A stretch of DNA of 64,000 nucleotides from Candidatus Gastranaerophilales bacterium. GTDB lineage: Bacteria; Cyanobacteriota; Vampirovibrionia; Gastranaerophilales; Gastranaerophilaceae. Below are positions 46,020 through 54,947 of this stretch, one piece after another (the first letter of the stretch is position 1; every line of letters begins with the position of its first letter). The stretch spans positions 1 through 64,000 of the forward strand of contig CALVEA010000006.1 in NCBI GenBank assembly GCA_944326455.1, given 5' to 3'. Below the pieces are notes generated by a model that was not told where the DNA came from, did no database searches, and worked only from the letters and a program-made list of their open reading frames with translations. The position numbers and the translations under genes are program-made.

Positions 46020-46628
46020 ATGATAAGCGCAATTTTTGATTTGTTTTTAACAGCAGTAATAGCCTATATTATCGGGTCTATCCCGACAGGTTATATAATA
46101 GTAAAACTAAAAACCGGTCAGGATATCAGAACAATAGGTTCCGGCTCAACAGGGGCGACCAATGTAAAAAGAGTCCTCGGGAAAAAATGGTTTTTTACGG
46201 TTATGCTGCTGGACGCGCTAAAAGGTGCGCTTCCTGTTTTGTTAGCAAAATATTTTATAAATGTCGGCACTTCTTGGGGAATAGCTCCCGTTGCAGCAGC
46301 TGTTGCCGTAATAATAGGGCACAGCAAACCTTGCTTTCTGCAATTTAAAGGCGGTAAATCAGTCGCTTCCGGAATAGGCACCATCCTTGCTTTAAATTTT
46401 ACAGCCGGACTTATCATTGCTGCTGTTTGGGGCGTTGTAACTTATTTTACAAAGTACGTTTCCGTAGGTTCCATTACCGCACTTGTACTTTCTCCTATAA
46501 TAATGTATTTTTGCGGTACTCCTATAGCATACCCGCTATACTGCTTTTTAGGCGCAATATACATAGTTTATCTTCACAGAGAAAATATTAAACGCTTGAT
46601 GAAAGGAACAGAAAACAAAGTCAGATAA
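46020..46628 (+). CDS. plsY: Glycerol-3-phosphate acyltransferase PlsY
   Basis: The 202-aa membrane enzyme transfers acyl from acyl-phosphate to glycerol 3-phosphate, the first step of phospholipid synthesis. IIGSIPTGYIIVK, GSGSTGATNVKRVLGKK and FKGGKSVASGIG are the three conserved loops. About five membrane segments are visible. It is divergent from the P-loop/TPR gene. Confidence 0.96.
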   Translation: MISAIFDLFLTAVIAYIIGSIPTGYIIVKLKTGQDIRTIGSGSTGATNVKRVLGKKWFFTVMLLDALKGALPVLLAKYFINVGTSWGIAPVAAAVAVIIGHSKPCFLQFKGGKSVASGIGTILALNFTAGLIIAAVWGVVTYFTKYVSVGSITALVLSPIIMYFCGTPIAYPLYCFLGAIYIVYLHRENIKRLMKGTENKVR

Positions 46629-46666
46629 AATAACTTGCACAAGTCTAACTTTGCCTTATCGTGCAG

Positions 46667-47248
46667 TTATAATTTATCGTATTCTTTCCGTATTTCCTGA
46701 ATATCCCGCCACATAAGCCATTTAGGACCGCCTTTTTCCCTGGTGTCATTTCTTAAGAGATAAGACGGATGGAATATTGGCATAAGCTTCGCTCCGTGAA
46801 CAATTTCACCTCCCTGAAACCATTGCCCGCGTATTTTTGTTATTCCTCCGACACTCCCTAAAATCGACTGTACGGCAACATTTCCGCAAAGAAGAATAAT
46901 TTTCGGATGAATTATATCAATCTGAGCTTTTAAATATTCCCAGCAAGCTTCTTTCTCTTCAGGTAATGGATTTCTGTTATCAGGAGGGCGGCATTTGAGA
47001 GTATTACAGATATAAATATCCTCCCTTGTAAATCCGACCGATGCAAAAATCCGGTCGAGAAGCTGCCCGGCTTTACCGACAAAAGGTTTTCCCTGCTGAT
47101 CTTCATAAAATCCCGGAGCTTCACCGATAAGCATAATTTTACTATTCGGCACCCCATCTGAAAATACTATATTATGTCTGGAGTTTGCCAAAGGGCATTT
47201 TGTACAGGACAAACACTTTTCTCTTACGGATTCCAATTCTTCATACAT
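46667..47248 (-). CDS. Type 4 uracil-DNA glycosylase
   Basis: The 193-aa Fe-S glycosylase removes uracil from DNA. Cysteines in CLSCTKCPLA, CNTLKCRPPDNRNP and EKEACWEYL supply the [4Fe-4S] ligands. LIGEAPGFYEDQQGKPFVGKAG is the catalytic motif A and FHPSYLLRN motif B. It starts 3 bp after the acyl-CoA ligase stop. Confidence 0.94.
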   Translation of the reverse strand: MYEELESVREKCLSCTKCPLANSRHNIVFSDGVPNSKIMLIGEAPGFYEDQQGKPFVGKAGQLLDRIFASVGFTREDIYICNTLKCRPPDNRNPLPEEKEACWEYLKAQIDIIHPKIILLCGNVAVQSILGSVGGITKIRGQWFQGGEIVHGAKLMPIFHPSYLLRNDTREKGGPKWLMWRDIQEIRKEYDKL

Positions 47249-47251
47249 AAC

Positions 47252-48928
47252 TTATGCCTGAATCAGCTCTTTAACCTTTTTACGCTGAACTTTTCTGGTA
47301 GCAGTTCTAGGAAGAGCTTGATTTAATACAGTTATATTAATAGGACGTTTATATGGCGCAAGCTGTTTAGATAAGCGTTTAACCTCACTGCGCATAACTT
47401 CTTCCAACTCTTCTCCGCTGTATTTTTCTTTTACCACATCAGCCGGTACAACAACTACAGCAATATCTTCCGTGCCGTCTTTTGCACCGCCTTCTCTTGA
47501 TACACCAAAAACACACAATTCAGCAAACATTGAACTCTTTTCAAGAACAGCTTCAACCTCTTCCGGAAAAACTTTTTTCCCGCCGGAGAGTACAATCATA
47601 TTCTTAATTCTGCCAGTAATATAAACTCTGCCCTGAGAGTCAATTCTTGCAATATCTCCCGTATGGAACCAACCGTCCGAATCAATCGCTTCTGCCGTAA
47701 GTTCAGGCTGGTGGTGATAACCCTTCATAACAGACGGACCTTTTAAAAGTAATTCTCCTGTTGATGGGTCTGTCTTTGCCTCAAAACTCGGCAGCGGTTT
47801 ACCGACAGAGCGTAAATCTCTGTTTTTTTCGACATTCAATGTAGCAACCGGACTTACTTCTGTTAATCCGTAACCTTCGTAAACCTCAATACCTATTCTT
47901 CTAAAGAATTTTGCAACCTCAAAATCAAACGGTGCTCCGCCTGATAAACACGCGCGGAAAGAACCGCCAAAGCAATCATGCAGACGTTTAAACATAAGTT
48001 TTTTAAGCCATCTGTAAGGTATAAATTTTGCAAGATGATACCTTATTGGGAATGTCTCGCGATAAAACTTAGGTGCATTTCTTATTTCCGCTTCCAAAAC
48101 TGTTTTAAGAAGTCTTAAGAATGCAGGAACCAATACCATAAAATGAATTTTCTTATCTCTTATTGTATTCAAAATATCTTTAGGTTTAAGGCTCTTTGTG
48201 TAGTATACTGTATGTCCCATATTAAGGAAAGTAGAAAACCCTACTGTCATTTCAAACAAATGATTCATAGGAAGAATTGAGAGTACTCTCATATCCTTTC
48301 CTTTTGGGAAAATTTGGGCTAAAAGCCCTTTCAGGTCATTAACCTGAGCCAAAATATTTCCGAAAGTTGTTTCAACCCCCTTTGGAGCGCCGGTTGTACC
48401 GGAGGTATAAATAATGAACATCCTTGATTTTGTAGAACGATGTCTCCATTTGCAGGTATAATTGCAAGGCAATGTATAAATACTTTGCAATCCGCCAGAA
48501 ACCGGCTGTTCATCCATTACAATAATATGTTTTAAAGAAGGAATTGCTTTTTGAAGTTCCAACGCTTTATCAATATAAGATTGAGAAACCATCATAACGG
48601 AAGGTAAACAGTCGGACAGAATTGATGTTAATTCATAAATAGTTAACTTGATATCAAGCGGCACCGTTATTGTTCCGGCTATAACCGATGCAAAGACACA
48701 AACTCCATATTCGGGTTTGGACTCTGATAAAATAGCAAGCTTTTCTCCTTTTTGGATACCAAGGTCATTCATCAAATAAGCAGCAAGCCTTCTGGATAAT
48801 AGTCCCAGCCCATCATAAGTCAGTTCGCTCCAGCCGAAATTGGTTTTCATCCCAAGAGCCGTTTTACGGGCGTAATCATTGGTCTTATCCTCGAGTAATG
48901 AGAGTACATTGCTCTTTCTATCTTTCAT
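47252..48928 (-). CDS. AMP-binding acyl-CoA (fatty acid) ligase
   Basis: The 558-aa adenylating enzyme has FIIYTSGTTGAPKGVETT (P-loop), EGYGLTEVSP, WFHTGDIARIDSQGRVYI and GRIKNMIVLSGGKKVFPEE. It resembles long-chain fatty-acid-CoA ligases. In cyanobacteria-related groups the enzyme may instead be an acyl-ACP synthetase that recycles fatty acids; this cannot be decided by eye. AGGAGG precedes the ATG. Confidence 0.9.
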   Translation of the reverse strand: MKDRKSNVLSLLEDKTNDYARKTALGMKTNFGWSELTYDGLGLLSRRLAAYLMNDLGIQKGEKLAILSESKPEYGVCVFASVIAGTITVPLDIKLTIYELTSILSDCLPSVMMVSQSYIDKALELQKAIPSLKHIIVMDEQPVSGGLQSIYTLPCNYTCKWRHRSTKSRMFIIYTSGTTGAPKGVETTFGNILAQVNDLKGLLAQIFPKGKDMRVLSILPMNHLFEMTVGFSTFLNMGHTVYYTKSLKPKDILNTIRDKKIHFMVLVPAFLRLLKTVLEAEIRNAPKFYRETFPIRYHLAKFIPYRWLKKLMFKRLHDCFGGSFRACLSGGAPFDFEVAKFFRRIGIEVYEGYGLTEVSPVATLNVEKNRDLRSVGKPLPSFEAKTDPSTGELLLKGPSVMKGYHHQPELTAEAIDSDGWFHTGDIARIDSQGRVYITGRIKNMIVLSGGKKVFPEEVEAVLEKSSMFAELCVFGVSREGGAKDGTEDIAVVVVPADVVKEKYSGEELEEVMRSEVKRLSKQLAPYKRPINITVLNQALPRTATRKVQRKKVKELIQA

Positions 48929-48994
48929 ACTTCCTCCTGAACGACTCTTACCATTATACCAGTATTATATCAGAATAATATTTTTATTGCATGC

Positions 48995-49486
48995 TTAAGA
49001 TTCGTGCTCTACAATTTTACCTTCAGCAAGAGATTTTTTTACATCAATAACATGTTGGTTTGTGCTCCCAACCCAGTGTTTTTTATTATCCAAAAGTTCT
49101 TCAACAAACTTGCCTTCACAAACAACATCCATATATGCAATTTCAGGAATATCTTTAATCTCATCCCACTCATAACCGGTATAGAGCCAAATTGTTTTTT
49201 GAGGAAGCTCATTACGGATTTTTTTAGCAAGCCTGAAAACTTCTTCTCTATTAAACGGATGCAAGGGGTCGCCGCCGGAAAAAGTTATACCGGATATATA
49301 AGGTTTTGCAAGAGCTTCAAACAATTCGTTTTCTGCATCTGCATCAAAAGGAAGTCCTCCTGCTACATCCCATGTAATAGGATTCTGACAGTTATGACAG
49401 TGATGCAAGCACCCTGAAACCCATAACACTACTCTTAATCCGTCGCCATTTAACATATCATCTTTTGTTATATCGTGATAATTCAT
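48995..49486 (-). CDS. nrdG: Anaerobic ribonucleotide reductase activating protein
   Basis: The 163-aa radical-SAM enzyme generates the glycyl radical of NrdD. CLHHCHNC gives the CxxxCxxC [4Fe-4S] motif, and ITFSGGDPLHP and WLYTGYEWDE are typical. Length is normal. nrdD is not adjacent here. Its presence supports an anaerobic life. Confidence 0.94.
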   Translation of the reverse strand: MNYHDITKDDMLNGDGLRVVLWVSGCLHHCHNCQNPITWDVAGGLPFDADAENELFEALAKPYISGITFSGGDPLHPFNREEVFRLAKKIRNELPQKTIWLYTGYEWDEIKDIPEIAYMDVVCEGKFVEELLDNKKHWVGSTNQHVIDVKKSLAEGKIVEHES

Positions 49487-49575
49487 CTCTTCCTCCCAAT
49501 CTGTTTCTTTATTTTACACCAAGGATAGTGTTATATAAATATATTTATTTTTGTAACAGGAAGGGGGAAATAAAA

Positions 49576-52500
49576 TTACACCAGAACCAAAGCCTCAAAC
49601 ACCATATTTGGATCCTGTGTGACTTCTCTTCCAAAAGATTTTGTTTTTAGAGAAGTTGTTATATATAATTTCTTTTTGGCTCTCGTTATAGCAACATAAA
49701 ATAACCTCAAAGACTCCTCTGCAGAAAATTCTTTTAGAGCATGCTCTGATTTAATTTTATATTTCGGATTAAACCCTCTCACTTCTTCCATAAATGAGGT
49801 TGAAGCTTTAACAGAAGCTTTGCCGACATCTATTGAGAGGGCTTTTTCGGTAAGTTCAGGAATAAATACGTATTCAAACTCATCTCCTTTTGATTTATGA
49901 AGAGTCATGATTTGTACTTTTCCTTTAACAGCAGAAGAGTCCTCTTCTTCCGAGAAAAATTTAAACCCACTCAAAGACGGACGTTTGGATAAATCGTCAA
50001 GTCTTTCTAATGTGCGCTCAAAACTATTAGATGAGTTGAGTTTACGAACAAGGGTTGCAATAAGATAAACATTTGATTTTTCTATATCACTTGTGTAATA
50101 GAAAAGTCCTATTTTTATGACTAACTCTTCAAGAGGAAGGGTAGAAGAATTAAGCCAGTATTGCATATCCCACAAAAACTGCGCCAAATCTTGAGATTCA
50201 ATCTCATCTCCGTTTTTGGTTATAAAAGGTTCGGCAGAATTTCTAATCTCAAGCTGGAGCCGGGGTTTGTAGAATCCAAGCTCGCTTAGTTTTTCGTAGA
50301 CTGATACAACCTCTTCATTATCAAAAGGATTCTTAATAAATTTTAGAATAGAAAATATTGTATTGAAAACTCCCTTCTGTCCGAGAGATTCGCTTCTTGT
50401 AATACTCTTAAATCCTGCATCATTAATAAATGCCGTCCAGTTTGCAACCTGAAAGTTGTTTCTTAAGAGAATACCGATTGTTGCATCTTTGTTGAATGTC
50501 AGAATATTTTTAATCTCTTTAAGTATAAAATTCTTTTCTTCAAAAGATTTATCAAAAACTTTAGAAAAAACAGCATTTTCCTGTACGGGATTTTTACCTT
50601 CAACTCCTTCCATCATGCTTTTATAAAAAGCTTTTGGAAGAATGCTATCGCCCCAGAGGACGGTTTTATTGGCTAAGTTCATAACATCTTGTGTACATCT
50701 TTGAGAATGGTTCATCTCGACAAGTTTATCTGAATTTTGGATAAAATTTCTAAACCCTTCAACATCTGCGTTAGAAAAAGTTGTAGTAATAGCCTGATTT
50801 ATATCTCCGCATCGGATTAGGTTTTTGTGCTTCCCGCTCAAAAGTGCAATTAAGCGCTGCTGGATGCCGGAGGAATCCTGTGCCTCATCTTCTATAATAT
50901 ATTCACAAATTTCTTGATAGTACTTTAGCACATCTGGATTTTGTTCAAGGAGTTTTACAGATAAAAGCAAAATATCATCATAGTCTATCAAATTGGCTTC
51001 CGAAAGTTTATATTGATATTCTTTATAAAAAGATTTAAATTTTTCTATCTTTTTATCAGTTGAAGGAGTATCTATGTTCCCCTCCTGAAGCTTCATAACA
51101 GAAATTGCCCTGTCAAACTCTTCAAGCTCGGATTTTGAAAATTTTCCCGTGATACTTTTTATTATTCTCATCCTCTGGGTGTCATCACAAATCTCAAAAT
51201 CAGAATCCAGCCCGAGGCGTTCATGGTTGGAATTATCTTTAATTATTCTTAGAGCAAGCCCGTGAATTGTACTTATATTAGGAAGCTGAATACTATCTGG
51301 CGACATATTTTTAATCCGTTCCCTAAAGTTTCTTGCGGCAGATTCCATATAAGTCAGGACAAAAATATTAGAAGGATTAATCCCCCGCCCGATTAATTTC
51401 ATAATAAGCGCAAGAAGAATAGTTGTTTTCCCTGCTCCCGGAACGGCAGATATTGCCATAGAACCTTTTTCATAATCAAGAACGGGTTTTTGGTCATCTC
51501 TCGGATTAATCTTCGGAATATCTTTTATTCCTCCGCTGTTTATTTCATCCGGAACAAGATATTCTTCAATCCCGCCCAGATTCTCGGCACCTGCAGGGTC
51601 AAACAAACTTGAGCATGCAAAAATATGTTCTTTACTTAAAAGAATAAGTTTTCTTAAAATTCTTGCAGTTTTCTGACGGGATAAGAAAATATCATCTTCA
51701 ACCGTGTATTCATCTTTACTCCAATCCGCCTGAAACACCCATGCATTATACAAAGGTCCTGTATCGGTTTTTACCCAGTCAGAATGTGAAACATCCAGCC
51801 AAAATTGGTATTTTGAAGAAATTTTGTTATCAATGATTTTCTGCGGAGTCGCAACCACAAGATTATCCTCAAAAATTTCCAGTGTAGAACTTGGATTTTC
51901 CGCAATAATAGAATTTTCTATCTGATTAATTATTTCTTCCGCTCTTTGTTTTACAATATCATCTCCCAGAACTTTTTCAAAATCTCTTAACTCTTTTATA
52001 AAAAAGTTAAACTTGTTAATCCGCTCTTCTTCTACAAAAGAAACTACCCTTACAAACATTTCATAAACTTTTTGTGAGAGTTTTATACTCTTATCTTTTA
52101 TTTCTTCAAATGCATTATAAAATTTTTGATAATTTTCGTTATAATTTTCAACCTCTATCATTGGAAGCAGTTTTGTTTTTTCATAAGTTTCCAGAATCTT
52201 TCCGCAGTATTTCAACGGGATTCCGGCATAATCAGAAAGTATTACTCTCAAATCCATAGGCGAAATTTCAATCCCGTGCATAAGTTTTAAAATATTTAAA
52301 CTCGCTTTAACCAGAGGATTATCAATAAGTTTTTCACTTCCTGAAAGAAAAAGCGGAGAGTAGGTTTTGAGGTTTTCTTTAAGAGTAAACTTCAACATGT
52401 CATCTTGAAGCGGAGTAATTATTGTAATATCTGATGCTTTCACATTATTTTTAAATAATTCTTTTATCTTTGAAATCGTAAAATCCAGAATCTCCGCGCG

Positions 52501-53394
52501 TTTGGAGAGGGATGTTAATGTAAAATTTTTCAATCTTTGTTTTTTATTTTCTATAACATTAGAAAAAATTATTTCTAAATTCGGATTCTCCTCTCCTTCA
52601 TCCAGTGTTTGAGTTTTTTCACCGAAAAGTTTTTCGAGTTTGTATTCAATAGAAGTATCAGCGCTCAAATACCCGCAGCGGCTGGAGCCTAAAGAATCAA
52701 AACATATCATCCAATCTTGTAATTGCGGACGAAGATATGATATAAAATCAAAACATACCGGAGTCATTTCATCAGCATCATCTACCAAAAGATATTTTAT
52801 GTTTTTAAAATAATCTGTATTTTTATAAACATAATTAAAAACAAGTGTCTGTCTCAAATAGTCAAGGCTCCTGGTTTTGAGAGTTTTAGTTAAAAGCTTT
52901 TTTATAATTATTTCCGCATCTTCACCAAAAGATTCTCCCAAAATTTTTGAACGATCTTTAACTTCGTCATTTGTTAAATCATTTTGAACAATTAAAGAAT
53001 ATCTTCTAAAAATCTGATGAAGAAGAGATTTTTTAGAATTATAACCTTTAACTTCATTTTCTTTTAAAATATCTTTTAGTAAAAACTGCGAAACCTCCAG
53101 CCCAACGAGGTTTGGCAGAATAAAAGATTTGTTGGAAGGAATAGAATTTTCAACAAAACACCAATTTTCTGCAAGTGTATTATATACAATTGAAAAAAAT
53201 GAGTGAATATTTAACTTTTCAATCGCATCTAATTTTATTTCTTTTAAAATTTTTTCACTAAACTTTTTTTTAAGAGTTGAGTTTTGGACAAGAACCAGTA
53301 TCTGAGACGGTTTCACGCCAGAATTTATTAGTTCAAAATATTTTTCAACTAATAATTTCTCTCTAAATTCGACTTTAATTAAATTTAATAACAT
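49576..53394 (-). CDS. Tandem UvrD-like helicase, degenerate N-terminal half plus active half
   Basis: The 1272-aa protein has a complete superfamily 1 helicase in its second half: Walker A AISAVPGAGKTTILL (K656), IFVLTYMESAARNFRERI (Ia), ISTIHGLALRI, YIIEDEAQDSSGIQQ (II), GDINQAI (III), VQIMTLHKSKGDEFEYVF (V) and RLFYVAITRAKKKL (VI). The first 600 residues (KPSQILVLVQNSTLKKK, YLLVDDADEMTP) look like a second helicase without a Walker A, similar in spirit to AddB. No nuclease motif is obvious at either end. AAGGAG precedes the ATG. Confidence 0.85.
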   Translation of the reverse strand: MLLNLIKVEFREKLLVEKYFELINSGVKPSQILVLVQNSTLKKKFSEKILKEIKLDAIEKLNIHSFFSIVYNTLAENWCFVENSIPSNKSFILPNLVGLEVSQFLLKDILKENEVKGYNSKKSLLHQIFRRYSLIVQNDLTNDEVKDRSKILGESFGEDAEIIIKKLLTKTLKTRSLDYLRQTLVFNYVYKNTDYFKNIKYLLVDDADEMTPVCFDFISYLRPQLQDWMICFDSLGSSRCGYLSADTSIEYKLEKLFGEKTQTLDEGEENPNLEIIFSNVIENKKQRLKNFTLTSLSKRAEILDFTISKIKELFKNNVKASDITIITPLQDDMLKFTLKENLKTYSPLFLSGSEKLIDNPLVKASLNILKLMHGIEISPMDLRVILSDYAGIPLKYCGKILETYEKTKLLPMIEVENYNENYQKFYNAFEEIKDKSIKLSQKVYEMFVRVVSFVEEERINKFNFFIKELRDFEKVLGDDIVKQRAEEIINQIENSIIAENPSSTLEIFEDNLVVATPQKIIDNKISSKYQFWLDVSHSDWVKTDTGPLYNAWVFQADWSKDEYTVEDDIFLSRQKTARILRKLILLSKEHIFACSSLFDPAGAENLGGIEEYLVPDEINSGGIKDIPKINPRDDQKPVLDYEKGSMAISAVPGAGKTTILLALIMKLIGRGINPSNIFVLTYMESAARNFRERIKNMSPDSIQLPNISTIHGLALRIIKDNSNHERLGLDSDFEICDDTQRMRIIKSITGKFSKSELEEFDRAISVMKLQEGNIDTPSTDKKIEKFKSFYKEYQYKLSEANLIDYDDILLLSVKLLEQNPDVLKYYQEICEYIIEDEAQDSSGIQQRLIALLSGKHKNLIRCGDINQAITTTFSNADVEGFRNFIQNSDKLVEMNHSQRCTQDVMNLANKTVLWGDSILPKAFYKSMMEGVEGKNPVQENAVFSKVFDKSFEEKNFILKEIKNILTFNKDATIGILLRNNFQVANWTAFINDAGFKSITRSESLGQKGVFNTIFSILKFIKNPFDNEEVVSVYEKLSELGFYKPRLQLEIRNSAEPFITKNGDEIESQDLAQFLWDMQYWLNSSTLPLEELVIKIGLFYYTSDIEKSNVYLIATLVRKLNSSNSFERTLERLDDLSKRPSLSGFKFFSEEEDSSAVKGKVQIMTLHKSKGDEFEYVFIPELTEKALSIDVGKASVKASTSFMEEVRGFNPKYKIKSEHALKEFSAEESLRLFYVAITRAKKKLYITTSLKTKSFGREVTQDPNMVFEALVLV

Positions 53395-53436
53395 ACTCCT
53401 TATAGACTATTTTATCATAAATACAAGTTCAAATAC

Positions 53437-53465
53437 TTGCAAAAATTTGAATTTTTTTATACAAT
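53437..53465 (+). promoter_or_regulatory. Promoter of the winged-helix gene
   Basis: TTGCAA (53437-53442), exactly 17 nt, TACAAT (53460-53465). The leader is about 45 nt with AAGGAGA. Confidence 0.65.
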
Positions 53466-53515
53466 TAACTGGTAATCAATTACAGGATACACACACAAAA
53501 CAAGGAGATTTGAAA

Positions 53516-53743
53516 ATGGCAAAAACTAAAGAAGCTAAATTAGGTATTCAAGAACAAATTATTGAATCTGCAGGTCAGATTTACAACTACCTTTCTAACA
53601 AAGGCGAAGTTTCTATCAACAAAATGAAAAAAGACCTTAGCTTAAATGAAAATTTTGCTGAAATGGGTTTAGGCTGGTTGTCTAGAGAAGACAAATTAGA
53701 ATACACTCAAAAAGCTAAATCAGTAACTGTTAAATTAAGATAG
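53516..53743 (+). CDS. Small winged-helix protein (DUF2582-like)
   Basis: ATG 53516 (75 aa) follows AAGGAGA; the longer frame from 53447 overlaps the promoter. IEQIIESAGQIYNYL-type helix, GEVSINKMKKDL and MGLGWLSREDKLEY match the DUF2582 winged helix-turn-helix family, whose DNA role is uncertain. A strong promoter and terminator flank it, so it is a highly expressed single-gene unit. Confidence 0.83.
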   Translation: MAKTKEAKLGIQEQIIESAGQIYNYLSNKGEVSINKMKKDLSLNENFAEMGLGWLSREDKLEYTQKAKSVTVKLR

Positions 53744-53766
53744 TTGATTTAAAAGAAATTTGAAAA

Positions 53767-53799
53767 GGGAGATAAATTAATTTTATCTCTCTTTTTTTG
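53767..53799 (+). terminator. Intrinsic terminator of the winged-helix gene
   Basis: Stem GAGATAAA/TTTATCTC (extended by G-T and G-C pairs) with a 5-nt loop, followed by CTTTTTTTG. Confidence 0.8.
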
Positions 53800-53840
53800 T
53801 TTATATATTTTAGCAGTTAGGTTTTTATCAATTTATTTTG

Positions 53841-54104
53841 CATACCTTCCCCAATAAAACTTCCGTCGCAATTGGTATTGTATTGCAGGGGGTATGAGAA
53901 TGGCATGATGTAAGTATTTCAAAACTTAGTGAAGCGGAGGAGTGTTTCTTCATGAAACGATAGCGGGAGGCAAAGCCGGGAGCGTGTTTGAGGGAAGAAA
54001 TATCCCCGACCAGCTTCACTATTTTAATTTATTGTACAATTCAGTAATCGTGTAGTATTATCCCCCCTCTCAACACAATACCAATTATGTTGCAAGGGGT
54101 GTTG
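53841..54104. repeat. Structured inverted-repeat element upstream of the HepT/MntA-type pair
   Basis: AATTGGTATTGTATTG (53870-53885) is repeated inverted at 54071-54086 (15 of 16). Each end can form its own hairpin: CATACC...GGTATG (53841-53846 with 53891-53896) and CAACAC...GTGTTG (54071-54076 with 54099-54104). The middle has GTGAAGC (53929-53935) pairing with GCTTCAC (54012-54018), enclosing GTTTC-TTCAT-GAAAC and GGC-AAA-GCC. It looks like a non-autonomous element or a structured RNA. A minus-strand 63-codon frame inside is judged non-coding. Confidence 0.65.
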
Positions 54105-54188
54105 ATTTGTAGTTTCTGTATATTTTTTGCTTTGTAACATCCTTTTAATCATGATAAATTATTATTACATTCTTTAAAAGGAGTTATT

Positions 54189-54602
54189 ATGAGTATCAAT
54201 ACAGAACATTTAGAAAAATGCATTTTGACTTTAGAAAAATCATATACTCTTATAAAGACAGTTGATGAAGGTTCTATTGATTATGAAATGTACAGAAATT
54301 CTCTTGTAAAAAGTTTTGAAATAACATTGGAACAAGCCGGGAAGCTCCTAAAAAAACGTTTAGCTCCTTTTTTTGCATCAAATAAAACAGTTGATTCTTT
54401 GAATTTTAAAGATATCTTCAGAAATGCTTTAAAACATTCTCTAATTAATGAAGAAGAAACTTTAAGATGGATGCAATACAGGGATAATCGTAATAATGCT
54501 GCACATGATTACGGAAAAGCTTTTGCGGAAGAAACCTTAGGTTTAATAGAAAATTTTTTAAAGGATGTAAAAAAACTGGAGAAAGTTATTAAGAATGACT
54601 AA
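54189..54602 (+). CDS. HepT-like HEPN protein (HI0074 family)
   Basis: The 137-aa four-helix protein belongs to the nucleotidyltransferase substrate-binding family. It ends with RNNAAHDYG, fitting the HEPN RNase motif R-x4-H-x-Y. In HepT/MntA pairs the HEPN protein is the toxin and is inactivated by AMPylation of the Tyr by the partner. AAGGAG precedes the ATG. It overlaps the NTase gene by 8 bp. Confidence 0.88.
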   Translation: MSINTEHLEKCILTLEKSYTLIKTVDEGSIDYEMYRNSLVKSFEITLEQAGKLLKKRLAPFFASNKTVDSLNFKDIFRNALKHSLINEEETLRWMQYRDNRNNAAHDYGKAFAEETLGLIENFLKDVKKLEKVIKND

Positions 54603-54900
54603 ACTTTTTGTCAGGGCGGAATATATGAAAATATTAACGGATATATTTTGCAAATATTGTCCTGAAGCAGAGATTTGGGCTTATGGAAGCCGGCTCGGCA
54701 ACCGGGCGCATGAAGGCAGTGATTTGGATTTAACCATAAAAAGTTTTAATTCGGAAAACAAAAAATTATATGAACTAAAAGAACTTATTTCTGAAAGCAA
54801 TATTCCGTTTTTAGTTGACATTAACTTGTTCGAAACCCTTCCGGAAAGTTTTAAAAAAGAAATTGAGCAAAATTATATAAAAATTTTTCCTGCAAAATAA
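54595..54900 (+). CDS. MntA-like minimal nucleotidyltransferase
   Basis: The 101-aa protein has WAYGSRLGNRAHEGSDLDLTIKS, the GSRxxG...SDxDL motif of minimal nucleotidyltransferases, with a further Asp in LVDINLFET. MntA antitoxins transfer AMP to HepT. Here the HEPN gene comes first, as in the HI0074/HI0073 arrangement reversed; antitoxin activity is inferred from the family. Confidence 0.88.
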   Translation: MTKLFVRAEYMKILTDIFCKYCPEAEIWAYGSRLGNRAHEGSDLDLTIKSFNSENKKLYELKELISESNIPFLVDINLFETLPESFKKEIEQNYIKIFPAK

Positions 54901-54912
54901 ACAAATTTCTTA

Positions 54913-54941
54913 TTGCCCGTAAACAGATTTAATTGTAAAAT
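54913..54941 (+). promoter_or_regulatory. Leaderless promoter of the ketopantoate reductase gene
   Basis: TTGCCC (54913-54918), 17 nt, TAAAAT (54936-54941), then 6 nt to ATG 54948; no Shine-Dalgarno. Confidence 0.65.
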
Positions 54942-54947
54942 CATTCT

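Noticed and set aside
53828..54019. Minus-strand 63-codon frame inside the structured element
   Set aside because: It follows the hairpin-rich repeat, has no Shine-Dalgarno or leaderless promoter, and shows no protein-like composition.
54189..54900. Ordinary nucleotidyltransferase pair without toxin-antitoxin function
   Set aside because: Not fully excluded, but the HEPN RNNAAHDYG motif and the minimal NTase partner fit HepT/MntA better.
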